DNA of 8,572 bases from Actinomycetes bacterium (GTDB lineage: Bacteria; Actinomycetota; Actinomycetes; Propionibacteriales; Propionibacteriaceae): contig JAEYUH010000228.1 of NCBI GenBank assembly GCA_023432725.1, forward strand, positions 1 through 8,572, in the 5' to 3' direction. Within the stretch, counting starts at the first letter, position 1, and each line of letters starts with the position of its first letter. Position numbers and translations under genes: made by a program. Under the pieces are notes generated by a model. The model was not told the DNA's origin. It made no database searches and was given only the letters and a program-made list of their open reading frames with translations. Of this stretch, positions 1-6,516 are shown in pieces.

Positions 1-2281
1 GGACCGCCTCGACGATCTCGCCGCTCGACCACCCGAAGCCGAGTTCGATGGCGCCCGGCTCGACGATCCGGCGGCCGTCGCGGCCGGTGAAGCTGGTCAG
101 GTCGGGATGAACCTCGAAGCTCACCCGCGCCGCCGCCCCTGCCGCCAGCGGCACCCGGGCGAAGCCGATCAGCCGCTGCACCGGACGGACCACGCTGGCG
201 TGGGGATCGTGAAGGTACAGCTGCACCACCTCAACGCCGTCCCGCTCCCCGACGTTGGCGACCCGGATCGACACCGTGATCGTCTGGTCGGTGTCCACCG
301 ACTCCACCGAGGCCTGCGGGTCCGTCCACTCGAACGGGGCGTAGCCCAGGCCGTGGCCGAACGGGAAGGCCGGGGTGGGATCGATGTTCGACACGGTGTT
401 GCGCCGGGCCAGCGGAGCCGCCAGGTAGGTGGCGGGCTGGGCGCCGGCCTGCGCGGGGATCGACACCGGCAGCCGGCCGCTGGGGTTCACCCGGCCGCTG
501 AGCACGCCGGCCAGGGCGGAGGTCCCTTCCTCGCCCAGGAAGAAGGCCTCAAGGATCGCGGCGGCGGTGTCGGGTGCCTCACCGAGGGCGTACGGACGCC
601 CTGCCAGCAGGGCCACCACCACCGGCGTACCGGACGCGATCACCGCGTCGAGAAGCTGCTGCTGCGCGCCCGGCAGAGCCAGGGTGTCGGCGTCACAGCC
701 CTCGCCGGAGGTGCCGCGGCCGAACAGCGCAGCCCTGTCGCCGAGCGCCAGCACGACGACCTCCGCGGCCCGCGCCGCAGCCACCGCGTCCTCGATCTCG
801 TCGGTCTCGCCGCCGTCCACGGAGGTACCACGGACGTGGTCGATCACGGTCTGGGGGAACTCGGCGGCCAGCGCCTCCTTCAGGGTGGGCAACGAGAGCC
901 CGATCGGCAGCTCCGGGTAGCGGACTCCGACGTGCGAGGGGAACGAGTAGCAGCCGAGCACGGCGTACGGGTCGTCGGCGTTCGGGCCGATCAGCGCGAT
1001 CCGTCCGGGTGCGGCCAGGGGCAGCACGCCGTCGTTGCGGACCAGCACCACCGCCTCCTCGGCGATCCGGCGGGCCACCGCGCGGTTGGCGTCGGAATCG
1101 AGGTCGATGCTGCCGCGCAACGCCTCGAGGTTGCCGAGATCGGCGTCGGCCAGGGCCGGCGGGACCGGTGAGTAGTCGGGATCGAGCATCCCGAACTGCG
1201 CCTTCTGCAGCAGCACCCTGCGCAGCGCCCGGTCGATCAGAGTCTCGCTGATCGCACCGTCCTCGACGGCGGCGACCAGGTCGGCGTTGAAGGACTTGAC
1301 GCTCGGCAGCTCGACGTCGATCCCGGCCTTCAGCGCCAGCTCTGCCGCCTCGGTGAAGTCGCCCGCGACGGCGTGCAGGGCGTGCAGGAACCCGATTGCG
1401 AAGTAGTCGGCGACGACGGTGCCGTCAAAGCCCCAGGTGTCGCGCAGCAGGCCGGTGAGCAGCGACTCGTCGGCCGCAACCGGGACGCCGTCGATGTCGG
1501 TGTAGGAGTTCATCACCGAGCGGACCCCGCTCTCGCGGACCGCCATCTCGAACGGCGGCAGCATGATGTCGGCGAGTTCGCGCGGGCCGATCGACACCGG
1601 CGCGAGGTTGCGTCCCGCCTTCGAGCTGGAGTAGCCCACGAAGTGCTTCAGGGTGGCCACGATGCCGGCCGACTCCAGGCCGCGGATGTAGGCCGAGGCC
1701 ACCGTCCCGACCAGGTAGGGGTCCTCGCCGATGGTTTCCTCGACCCGGCCCCAGCGGTAGTCGCGCACCACGTCGAGGACGGGGGCGAGGCCCTGGTGAA
1801 TGCCGAGCGCGCGCATGTCGGAGCCGATCCGGGCCGTCATGTGCTCGATCAGCTCGGGGTCGAAGGTGGCGCCCCAGGACAGCGGCACGGGGTAGGCGGT
1901 CGCCTGCCAGGCCGCGAAGCCTGCCAGGCACTCCTCGTGCGCCATCGCGGGGATGCCGAGCCGGCTCTCGTCCATGATCCGCTGCTGGGTGCGCAGCAGC
2001 GAGACCGCGCCCAGCGCCGGATCGACCGGCGCCGTCCCGAACGGACGGGTCAGCTGGCCGAGACCGCGCGGCAGCAGGACGTCGAGGTTGATCTCCTCGG
2101 TCATCTCGTTCTGGTTGGGCGCCACCTCCTCGCCGTCGGCGGACGCGCCCACCCAGATGCCGTAGAGCTGGGCCACCTTCTCCTGCACCGACATCGCGGC
2201 GATCAGGGCGTCCACCCGTTCGGCCACCGGCAACGAGGTGTCGTGCCACACTCCGGTGGCCCTTGCCTGTGAAACCGTCAT
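1..2281 (-). CDS. bxlA: GH3 beta-xylosidase/beta-glucosidase, BxlA type (3' end cut by window edge)
   Basis: A glycoside hydrolase family 3 enzyme, probably cytoplasmic since no signal peptide is visible, that removes terminal beta-linked sugars (most likely xylose) from imported oligosaccharides. I read 760 codons from the ATG at 2281 with no stop before the edge, so only a short C-terminal tail is missing. The N-terminal TIM-barrel domain carries AHEECLAG (about 114-121), the RWGR/GEDPYLVG block (about 176-192), KHFVGYS (212-218) and VVADYF, where D292 is the expected nucleophile. The second domain starts near VVLVRNDGVLPL (about 405-417); E527 in the GEGCD motif is the candidate acid/base. 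A fibronectin-III-like domain begins near residue 668. The start overlaps the stop of the upstream permease as ATGA, implying translational coupling. The blocks closely resemble streptomycete BxlA. Xylosidase over glucosidase specificity is inferred from that likeness and from the operon, not proven. Confidence 0.9.
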   Translation of the reverse strand, partial: MTVSQARATGVWHDTSLPVAERVDALIAAMSVQEKVAQLYGIWVGASADGEEVAPNQNEMTEEINLDVLLPRGLGQLTRPFGTAPVDPALGAVSLLRTQQRIMDESRLGIPAMAHEECLAGFAAWQATAYPVPLSWGATFDPELIEHMTARIGSDMRALGIHQGLAPVLDVVRDYRWGRVEETIGEDPYLVGTVASAYIRGLESAGIVATLKHFVGYSSSKAGRNLAPVSIGPRELADIMLPPFEMAVRESGVRSVMNSYTDIDGVPVAADESLLTGLLRDTWGFDGTVVADYFAIGFLHALHAVAGDFTEAAELALKAGIDVELPSVKSFNADLVAAVEDGAISETLIDRALRRVLLQKAQFGMLDPDYSPVPPALADADLGNLEALRGSIDLDSDANRAVARRIAEEAVVLVRNDGVLPLAAPGRIALIGPNADDPYAVLGCYSFPSHVGVRYPELPIGLSLPTLKEALAAEFPQTVIDHVRGTSVDGGETDEIEDAVAAARAAEVVVLALGDRAALFGRGTSGEGCDADTLALPGAQQQLLDAVIASGTPVVVALLAGRPYALGEAPDTAAAILEAFFLGEEGTSALAGVLSGRVNPSGRLPVSIPAQAGAQPATYLAAPLARRNTVSNIDPTPAFPFGHGLGYAPFEWTDPQASVESVDTDQTITVSIRVANVGERDGVEVVQLYLHDPHASVVRPVQRLIGFARVPLAAGAAARVSFEVHPDLTSFTGRDGRRIVEPGAIELGFGWSSGEIVEAV

Positions 2282-3168
2282 CCCTTCACAGCTCCCGTCA
2301 GGCCGCCCACGATGCGCTTCTCGGCCGCGATGAAGAACAGCAGCGCGGGGAGCATGGACAGCGAAGTGTAGGCAAGCACCGCACCGGTGTCCTGCGAGTA
2401 CTGGGTCGCGAACTGGGTGACCCCGAGCGGGAGCGTCCACAGGTTCTGCGGCATGCCACCGGCCGCCATGATCAGCAAGGGCAGCAGGTACGCGTTCCAG
2501 GACCCGATGAACGCCAGCACCCCGACGGTGGTCAGGCCGGGCATCGACAGCGGCAGCATGATCCGCCAGAAGAAGCCGATCCGGGTGGCGCCGTCGATGG
2601 CCGCGGCCTCCTCCAGCTCATCAGGGATGGCCTTCAGGAAGGGCACCAGGATGATGATCGTCGTCGGCAGGGCGAAGGCGATCTGCGGGATGATCACGCC
2701 GGCGAAGGTGCCGTGCAGACCGAGGCTGCGGATCAGCAGGTTCAGCGGCAGCGACGCGACCGTCAGCGGGAACATGAGCCCCGCGGCGAACAGCGCGTAC
2801 AGCAGACCACGTCCGCGGAAGCTGTACTTGGCGATGACGAAGGCCGCCATGATGCCGAGCACACACACCCCTGCCGTCGTCCCGACGGCTACCACGCCGG
2901 AGGAGAACAGCGAGCCCCAGAACCGGTCGGAGCCGAGCACCGTCAGGTAGTTCTGGGTCGACCAGGGGTTGGGCCACCCGGCGGGGTTGGAGTTGATGTC
3001 GGAGTTGGTACGGAAACCGTTGAGCCAGACATACAGCACCGGCACCACCGACACCACGACGATCATGTACGCGATGACGTAGATCAGCGGCGAGGACCAG
3101 CTGAACGCCGACTTGGCCCGCACAGGCGGACGCTCGTCAGTGACGGTGGCAGTTGTGGTGGTCGTCAT
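2278..3168 (-). CDS. bxlG: Sugar ABC transporter inner-membrane permease, MalG type (BxlG-like)
   Basis: One of the two membrane subunits of a carbohydrate importer (CUT1 family, MalG-like), 296 residues. About six membrane helices are visible, near residues 27-50, 87-113, 121-145, 154-178, 211-234 and 265-282. The EAA loop that docks the ATPase lies at about 187-208 (EAAAIDGATRIGFFWRIMLP). I start at the ATG at 3168, not at an upstream in-frame ATG at 3219. The upstream permease stops at 3170, leaving the compact junction TGA-C-ATG, and a purine-rich AGGGGGG ribosome site lies just before it inside the end of that gene. The 3' end overlaps the hydrolase start by four bases. Together with the other permease and the binding lipoprotein it should import xylobiose or related oligosaccharides. 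The substrate is inferred from operon order. Confidence 0.93.
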   Translation of the reverse strand: MTTTTTATVTDERPPVRAKSAFSWSSPLIYVIAYMIVVVSVVPVLYVWLNGFRTNSDINSNPAGWPNPWSTQNYLTVLGSDRFWGSLFSSGVVAVGTTAGVCVLGIMAAFVIAKYSFRGRGLLYALFAAGLMFPLTVASLPLNLLIRSLGLHGTFAGVIIPQIAFALPTTIIILVPFLKAIPDELEEAAAIDGATRIGFFWRIMLPLSMPGLTTVGVLAFIGSWNAYLLPLLIMAAGGMPQNLWTLPLGVTQFATQYSQDTGAVLAYTSLSMLPALLFFIAAEKRIVGGLTGAVKG

Positions 3169-3169
3169 G

Positions 3170-4135
3170 TCAGCGCACCCCCCTGGTGACGGCGCCGGCG
3201 AGGTCGCGGCGCATGGCAAGGCGCTGGTACACCAGCGCGACGGTGAGTGAGATCACGAACAGGATCACGGCGATGGCGCTGCCGTAGCCCGGCCTGGTCT
3301 GGCCGTTGACGATCATGTACACCGCCATCGTGTTGGTTGCGTTGAGGGGGCCGCCGCGGGTGGTGACCCAGACCATGTCGAACAACTGCAGGGAGCCGAT
3401 CATCGACAAGAACACCCAGATCCGGATCGTGGGGCCCAGCAGTGGCAGCGTGATGTACCACTGGGCCTTCCACCACCCGGCGCCGTCGATGGCTGCCGCC
3501 TCGTGCAGTTCCTCGGGGACTCCCTGCAGGCCGGCGAGCATGATCAGGATCGCGAAGCCGAGGTACTTCCAGGAGATGATGCCGAACATCACCCACAGGG
3601 CGATGTCGGGATCGCCCAGCCAGGGCCGGGCGAGGTCGCCGAGCCCGACCATCTCGAGCAGGGCGTTGATGAAGCCGTTGGGCGAGAGCAGCAGGTTCCA
3701 CGACAGGCCGGCGATGACTTCGGCGAGCACGTAGGGCACGAAGATCGCGGCGCGGATGAACGCGCGGCCCTTGAGCTTCCGGTTCAGCAGCATCGCCGCA
3801 GCGATCGCCAGCGGACCCTGGATCAGGATCGAAGCGATCAGGATCGAGAAGTTGTTGCCGACCGCCTGCAGGAAGTTGGGGTCGGTGAACGCCTCGATGT
3901 AGTTGTCGAAGCCGATGAACCGCTCCAGCGGACCGAGCCCGTTCCAGTTGAACATGCTGTACACGGCGGCCAGCGCCACCGGGAGGATGACGAAAGTGAG
4001 GAAGACGATCAGGGCGGGACCAGCGAAGACGCCGATCTCCAGCCACTTGCGGCCCGAGCCCGAGCGCGCCGACTTCCGGTTGGCGGGGGCAGGGCCCGCG
4101 GAGACCGCGGGCCCTGCCACTGAGGTGTTTGACAT
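3170..4135 (-). CDS. bxlF: Sugar ABC transporter inner-membrane permease, MalF type (BxlF-like)
   Basis: Partner membrane subunit of the importer, 321 residues, CUT1 MalF-like. A charged, Ala/Pro/Ser-rich cytoplasmic N-terminus (1-30) precedes six predicted helices near 34-58, 96-117, 128-150, 180-204, 235-256 and 284-304. The EAA loop is at about 212-231 (EAAAIDGAG followed by ITLP), and the TTRGGP motif (258-263) common in this family follows. The start at 4135 lies six bases past the TAG of the binding-protein gene. No strong ribosome site precedes it, so it probably relies on ribosomes arriving from bxlE. Codons 6-16 form a perfect inverted repeat (listed separately) that could tune its expression relative to bxlE. 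No ATPase subunit is encoded nearby; streptomycete relatives share the unlinked ATPase MsiK. Confidence 0.93.
   Translation of the reverse strand: MSNTSVAGPAVSAGPAPANRKSARSGSGRKWLEIGVFAGPALIVFLTFVILPVALAAVYSMFNWNGLGPLERFIGFDNYIEAFTDPNFLQAVGNNFSILIASILIQGPLAIAAAMLLNRKLKGRAFIRAAIFVPYVLAEVIAGLSWNLLLSPNGFINALLEMVGLGDLARPWLGDPDIALWVMFGIISWKYLGFAILIMLAGLQGVPEELHEAAAIDGAGWWKAQWYITLPLLGPTIRIWVFLSMIGSLQLFDMVWVTTRGGPLNATNTMAVYMIVNGQTRPGYGSAIAVILFVISLTVALVYQRLAMRRDLAGAVTRGVR
4088..4118 (-). promoter_or_regulatory. Perfect 14-bp GC-rich hairpin at the start of bxlF
   Basis: The arms at 4088-4101 and 4105-4118 are exactly complementary (14 of 14 pairs) around a 3-base loop. The transcript would fold into a very stable stem beginning 17 bases after the bxlF start. 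There is no following U-run, so it is not a normal intrinsic terminator. Its place just after the binding-protein gene suits a role in stabilising bxlE mRNA or partly blocking readthrough. Such hairpins are known between binding-protein and permease genes, as at malE-malF. The encoded peptide repeats AGPA, so protein-level repetition may be a partial cause. Confidence 0.6.
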
Positions 4136-4141
4136 CGCCGA

Positions 4142-5479
4142 CTACAGCTTCGCTGCGGTGTCCTTGAGGGCCTTCACGATGTCCTCGGGAGTGCCCTTGC
4201 CGCCCATCAGGTTCACGATCGCGTCGTTCAGCGGGTTGCCGAACTCCGGGCCGAGAGCGCTGTCGAGCCACAGCTGGACGTAGGACGAACCGGCCAGACC
4301 GGCCGCGATCGCCTTCAGGTTCTCATCGGTGATGCTCTCGGCAGCAGCCGGGTTGGCCGGGATGCCGGAGCCGGCGGCGGCGAAGGCCTTCTGGACCTCG
4401 TCGCTGACCAGGTAGGCCGCGAACTCGACCGCGACATCGGGGGCGTCCTTGTAGACACCGAAGGCGTCGCCGCCACCCATCGTGATGGTCGGATCACCAG
4501 CGGTGCCGGGGATCGACGGGAAGGGGAACCAACCCAGGAACGCGGGGACCTTGGCGTCCGGAGCCAGCGAGCCGATCTGGCCGGCGTTCCAGGCACCCAT
4601 GAACTCCATGGCGGCCTTGCCGTTGGCAACCATGCCGGCGGAGGAGTCGGCGCCCTGCTGGGCGGAGGTGGCGAGGAAGCCATCCTGGAACGGCTTGGTG
4701 TCGACGAACTCCTTCAGCTTCTTGCCGGCCTCGATCCAGCACGGATCGTCGAAGGTGAGGCCGGGGATGGCGGTCTGCAGGGTCTGGACCGAGCAGGTGT
4801 TCAGCGCGAACTGGTACCACCAGTGGCCGGCCGGCCACTTGTCCTTGGCGCCGACCGCGATCGGGGCGACGTCGATGGCCTTCAGCTTCTCGACGGCGTC
4901 GCTCAGCTCGGTCAGGGTCTTCGGGGTACCGGTGATGCCGGCCTTGGCGAAGAGGTCCTTGTTGTACCAGATGCCGGTGATACCGAAGGTGAACGGCAGA
5001 CCGTACTGCTTGCCGTCGACCTCCCACGGCTTGACCACGCCGCCGAGCTTGGCGATCGTGTCGGCCGCGCCGGTGCTCAGGTCCTTGAGGTAGCCGGCCT
5101 CAGCCTGGGCGCGAACCTCGCCGCCCGGCCAGACCTGGAAGACGTCGGGGGCCGCGTCGCCGCCGGCCTGCAGCGCCTGCGGGATCAGCGTGCGCTGGAG
5201 CTCCTCGTTCTGGTAGCCGGTCGCCTCGATGGTGACGCCGGGGTGCGAGGCCTCGAAGTCGCGCGCGGCCTTGTCCCAGATGCCCTTCAGCGGATCGGCC
5301 GTGCCGTTGTGCCACAGACGCAGGGTCACCTGCTCAGGGGCGGACGTGGCCGGAGCGGAGCTGCTGGCGTCGGCGGTGGGCGACGGTGCGGGACTCGGGG
5401 CCGGGGAGCAGCCGGCCAGGCCGAGCGCCACCGCTGTCGCGGCGAGACCTGCGAGCCCCCGTGAAGTGAATCTGTTCAT
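4142..5479 (-). CDS. bxlE: Extracellular sugar-binding lipoprotein of ABC importer (BxlE-like)
   Basis: Substrate-binding protein of the importer, 445 residues, family 1 extracellular solute-binding type. The N-terminus is a lipoprotein signal: basic MNRFTSR, a hydrophobic stretch (8-20) and the lipobox LAGC, with Cys24 as the lipidation site. A Ser/Pro/Ala-rich tether (25-48) leads to the binding fold starting VTLRLWHNG. Typical family features follow: PDVFQVWPGG (111-120), the LPFTFGITGIWYNKDLF region (161-177), and a C-terminal MGGGDAFGVYKD block (334-345). C229 and C247 could form a disulphide. The start at 5479 is supported by a GAGAGG ribosome site at 5487-5492, seven bases upstream. 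As first gene of the operon it directly follows the promoter and operator region. Xylobiose or xylo-oligosaccharides are the likely ligand by analogy with BxlE; a gluco-oligosaccharide or other beta-linked sugar remains possible. Confidence 0.92.
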   Translation of the reverse strand: MNRFTSRGLAGLAATAVALGLAGCSPAPSPAPSPTADASSSAPATSAPEQVTLRLWHNGTADPLKGIWDKAARDFEASHPGVTIEATGYQNEELQRTLIPQALQAGGDAAPDVFQVWPGGEVRAQAEAGYLKDLSTGAADTIAKLGGVVKPWEVDGKQYGLPFTFGITGIWYNKDLFAKAGITGTPKTLTELSDAVEKLKAIDVAPIAVGAKDKWPAGHWWYQFALNTCSVQTLQTAIPGLTFDDPCWIEAGKKLKEFVDTKPFQDGFLATSAQQGADSSAGMVANGKAAMEFMGAWNAGQIGSLAPDAKVPAFLGWFPFPSIPGTAGDPTITMGGGDAFGVYKDAPDVAVEFAAYLVSDEVQKAFAAAGSGIPANPAAAESITDENLKAIAAGLAGSSYVQLWLDSALGPEFGNPLNDAIVNLMGGKGTPEDIVKALKDTAAKL

Positions 5480-5490
5480 CCTTGAACCTC

Positions 5491-5517
5491 TCGAAAGTTT
5501 CGACCTCGTAGTCGAAA
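5491..5517 (-). promoter_or_regulatory. Operator array of three TCGAAA half-sites overlapping the bxlE ribosome site (BxlR-like)
   Basis: A perfect 13-bp palindrome with central G, TCGAAAGTTTCGA, lies at 5491-5503. Its inner half-site also pairs with a third half-site to make TTTCGAC-N6-GTCGAAA (5498-5517, arms 7 of 7). The core fits CGAA-N-TTCG, which I recall as the BxlR-bound inverted sequence upstream of the Streptomyces thermoviolaceus bxlE operon. The site lies between the promoter and the start codon and touches the GAGAGG ribosome site, so a bound repressor would act as a roadblock. The second repeat could also fold as an RNA hairpin just before the ribosome site. Confidence 0.7.
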
Positions 5518-5533
5518 ATGGCTAGGCGCCCCC

Positions 5534-5563
5534 AGCCTAAGAGGGGGCCGAGTATGCGGTCAA
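5534..5563 (-). promoter_or_regulatory. Predicted sigma70-type promoter of the bxl operon
   Basis: Read on the minus strand, a -35-like TTGACC (5558-5563) is followed after 18 bases by TAGGCT (5534-5539); TTAGGC with a 17-base spacer is the alternative register. Transcription would begin near 5527, giving a leader of about 48 bases that contains the operator array. A weaker alternative -10 (TATGTT) lies further upstream, close to the CG-centred palindrome, but has no good -35. A G/C-rich inverted repeat (5528-5533 with 5543-5548) brackets the -10 box. The call is by motif only. Confidence 0.5.
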
Positions 5564-5581
5564 CCGCAACATATCTCAGTG

Positions 5582-5607
5582 CGATAACGATTTCGATACC
5601 GTTACCG
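5582..5607. promoter_or_regulatory. CG-centred imperfect palindrome upstream of the bxl promoter
   Basis: A 26-base imperfect palindrome centred on C5594/G5595, with 20 of 26 positions symmetric. The strongest parts are TAACG at 5585-5589 and CGTTA at 5600-5604. A central CG step with diverging arms is the usual look of LacI-family operators. It sits about 67 bases upstream of the predicted start of transcription, a place more usual for an activator or for a looping auxiliary operator. It also contains a TTTCGA at 5591-5596 matching the half-sites downstream. Confidence 0.4.
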
Positions 5608-5622
5608 ACCGTTTCGCTCGGG

Positions 5623-5652
5623 CCTTCGCCGGGCGGCCGCCGGGGGCGACGG
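5623..5652 (-). terminator. Terminator-like hairpin after the sigM operon, without U-tract
   Basis: Arms at 5623-5630 and 5645-5652 pair at 7 of 8 positions. They enclose a G/C-rich loop that contains the perfect palindrome GGCGGCCGCC (5632-5641). It begins one base after the stop codon of the RsmA-like gene, where a terminator is expected. No run of T follows on the minus strand, so it is at best a non-canonical actinobacterial terminator or an mRNA 3'-end stabiliser. Confidence 0.3.
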
Positions 5653-5653
5653 G

Positions 5654-5959
5654 CTAGGAGAGTTCCTCGGTGTCGCGGACGGGCTCCATTGACTTGGCCA
5701 ACGGCTCGGCGGACGGGAAGGGCTCGACGTCGTTGCCGACCAGGGCGGCGCGGGTGGCTGCCTCGCCGTGCAGGGAGCCCACGATCCGGGCCCGCACGGA
5801 CGGGGGCATGGGCAGGCCGGGCTGGGCGGCGAGAACCTGCGAGATCGCTTGCTCGACCTCGGACGGGAGCCCGGCGTCTTCGGCGGATTGGTGTGGCATG
5901 GCTTCCTCGGCAGGGGTCGACACCGGGTCAGACGCAGCCTGGGACGGTTCGGTTCCCAT
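5654..5959 (-). CDS. Small RsmA-position protein, putative soluble anti-SigM factor
   Basis: A 101-residue acidic protein encoded immediately after the SigM-type sigma factor; its start overlaps the sigma stop as TGATG. A strong GGAGG ribosome site at 5964-5968, four bases before the ATG at 5959, fixes the start; an in-frame ATG at 6016 would lie well inside sigM. In mycobacteria this slot holds rsmA, the membrane anti-sigma factor for SigM. A segment around residues 49-70 (LPMPPSVRARI, then a helix ending in EAATRAAL) resembles the start of actinobacterial RsmA-like proteins. I see no membrane helix and no cysteine at all, so no HxxxCxxC zinc motif. The N-terminal 30 and C-terminal 30 residues look disordered. 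It may be a truncated or soluble anti-sigma factor, or an unrelated small protein. The coding region is certain enough; the function is inferred from position and one weak motif. Confidence 0.7.
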   Translation of the reverse strand: MGTEPSQAASDPVSTPAEEAMPHQSAEDAGLPSEVEQAISQVLAAQPGLPMPPSVRARIVGSLHGEAATRAALVGNDVEPFPSAEPLAKSMEPVRDTEELS

Positions 5960-6516
5960 CACGCCTCCACCAGGTGTCGCAGCAGCGGCGCGAGCCGGGC
6001 GCGGCCCCGCGAGCACCGGCTCTTCACGGTTCCGGGCGCGCAGCCCAGGATCGCCGCCGCCTCGTCGATCGACCGTCCCTCAAGGTCGACGAGGATCAGC
6101 GCGGCCCGCTGATCGGGTCCGAGGCGGGCCAGGGCTCGTTCCACCTCGGCAGCCACCTCGCGCCGCACCACCGTCTCCTCAGGGCCCTCCTGGCTGCTGG
6201 GGAGCGCGGCCACCACCTCGTCGCCCGCCGCAGCCTGTGGCCGGGCCTTGGCCCTGCGCAGCCTGTCGAAGCAGGCGTTGAGCACGATCCGGTACAGCCA
6301 GGTGCCGACCGCGGCGTCGCCCCGGAAGGACGCGGCCCTCCGGAAGGCTGACAGCATCGCCTCCTGGAGCACCTCTTCGGCATCGGCGGGGTGCTGCAGG
6401 GTGCGCAGCGCCAGGGCCCAGAGCCGGTCGGCGTGGCGGGTGAACAACTCGGCGAAGGCATGCTGGTCGCCGGCGACATGGGCGGCGAGGAGCGCGCGGT
6501 CGTCGACCTCGCTCAT
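5959..6516 (-). CDS. sigM: ECF RNA polymerase sigma factor, SigM type
   Basis: An extracytoplasmic-function sigma factor of 185 residues, the usual size. Region 2 (about 15-90) includes AFAELFTRHADRLWALALR, the DAEEVLQEAMLSAFR helix that contacts the -10 element and core polymerase, and TWLYRIVLNACFDRLRR. After a linker (91-117), region 4 (about 118-180) has LGPDQRAALILVDLEG and the helix-turn-helix with GTVKSR (162-167) that reads the -35 element. The start is well supported: GGAGGTG lies six bases before the ATG, which overlaps the murJ stop as ATGA. The sequence and its place after murJ/mviN match mycobacterial SigM, which responds to envelope-related conditions. Activity is probably held in check by the small protein encoded next. 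No promoter for it lies in the window; it should be read from upstream of or within murJ. Confidence 0.93.
   Translation of the reverse strand: MSEVDDRALLAAHVAGDQHAFAELFTRHADRLWALALRTLQHPADAEEVLQEAMLSAFRRAASFRGDAAVGTWLYRIVLNACFDRLRRAKARPQAAAGDEVVAALPSSQEGPEETVVRREVAAEVERALARLGPDQRAALILVDLEGRSIDEAAAILGCAPGTVKSRCSRGRARLAPLLRHLVEA

Noticed and set aside
107..1171. Long open frame on the plus strand opposite the GH3 gene
   Set aside because: The opposite strand gives a continuous, motif-rich GH3 protein. The plus-strand translation is Arg/Gly/His-rich with no recognisable domain, typical of a GC-rich shadow frame.
1373..3189. Plus-strand open frames (1373-2272 and 2263-3189) that look like a tandem gene pair
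   Set aside because: Both lie opposite well-supported genes (GH3 and MalG-type permease). Their products are low-complexity, rich in R, G, H, D and Q, with no membrane or catalytic motifs.
3169..3219. Longer start for the MalG-type permease at the ATG at 3219
   Set aside because: It would overlap the end of the upstream permease by about 50 bases and add an unrelated N-terminus. The ATG at 3168 has a compact TGA-C-ATG junction and a ribosome site.
5518..6351. Plus-strand open frame spanning the intergenic gap and sigM
   Set aside because: It crosses the promoter region and runs opposite two coupled genes. Its product is almost wholly R, P, G and A with no plausible fold.
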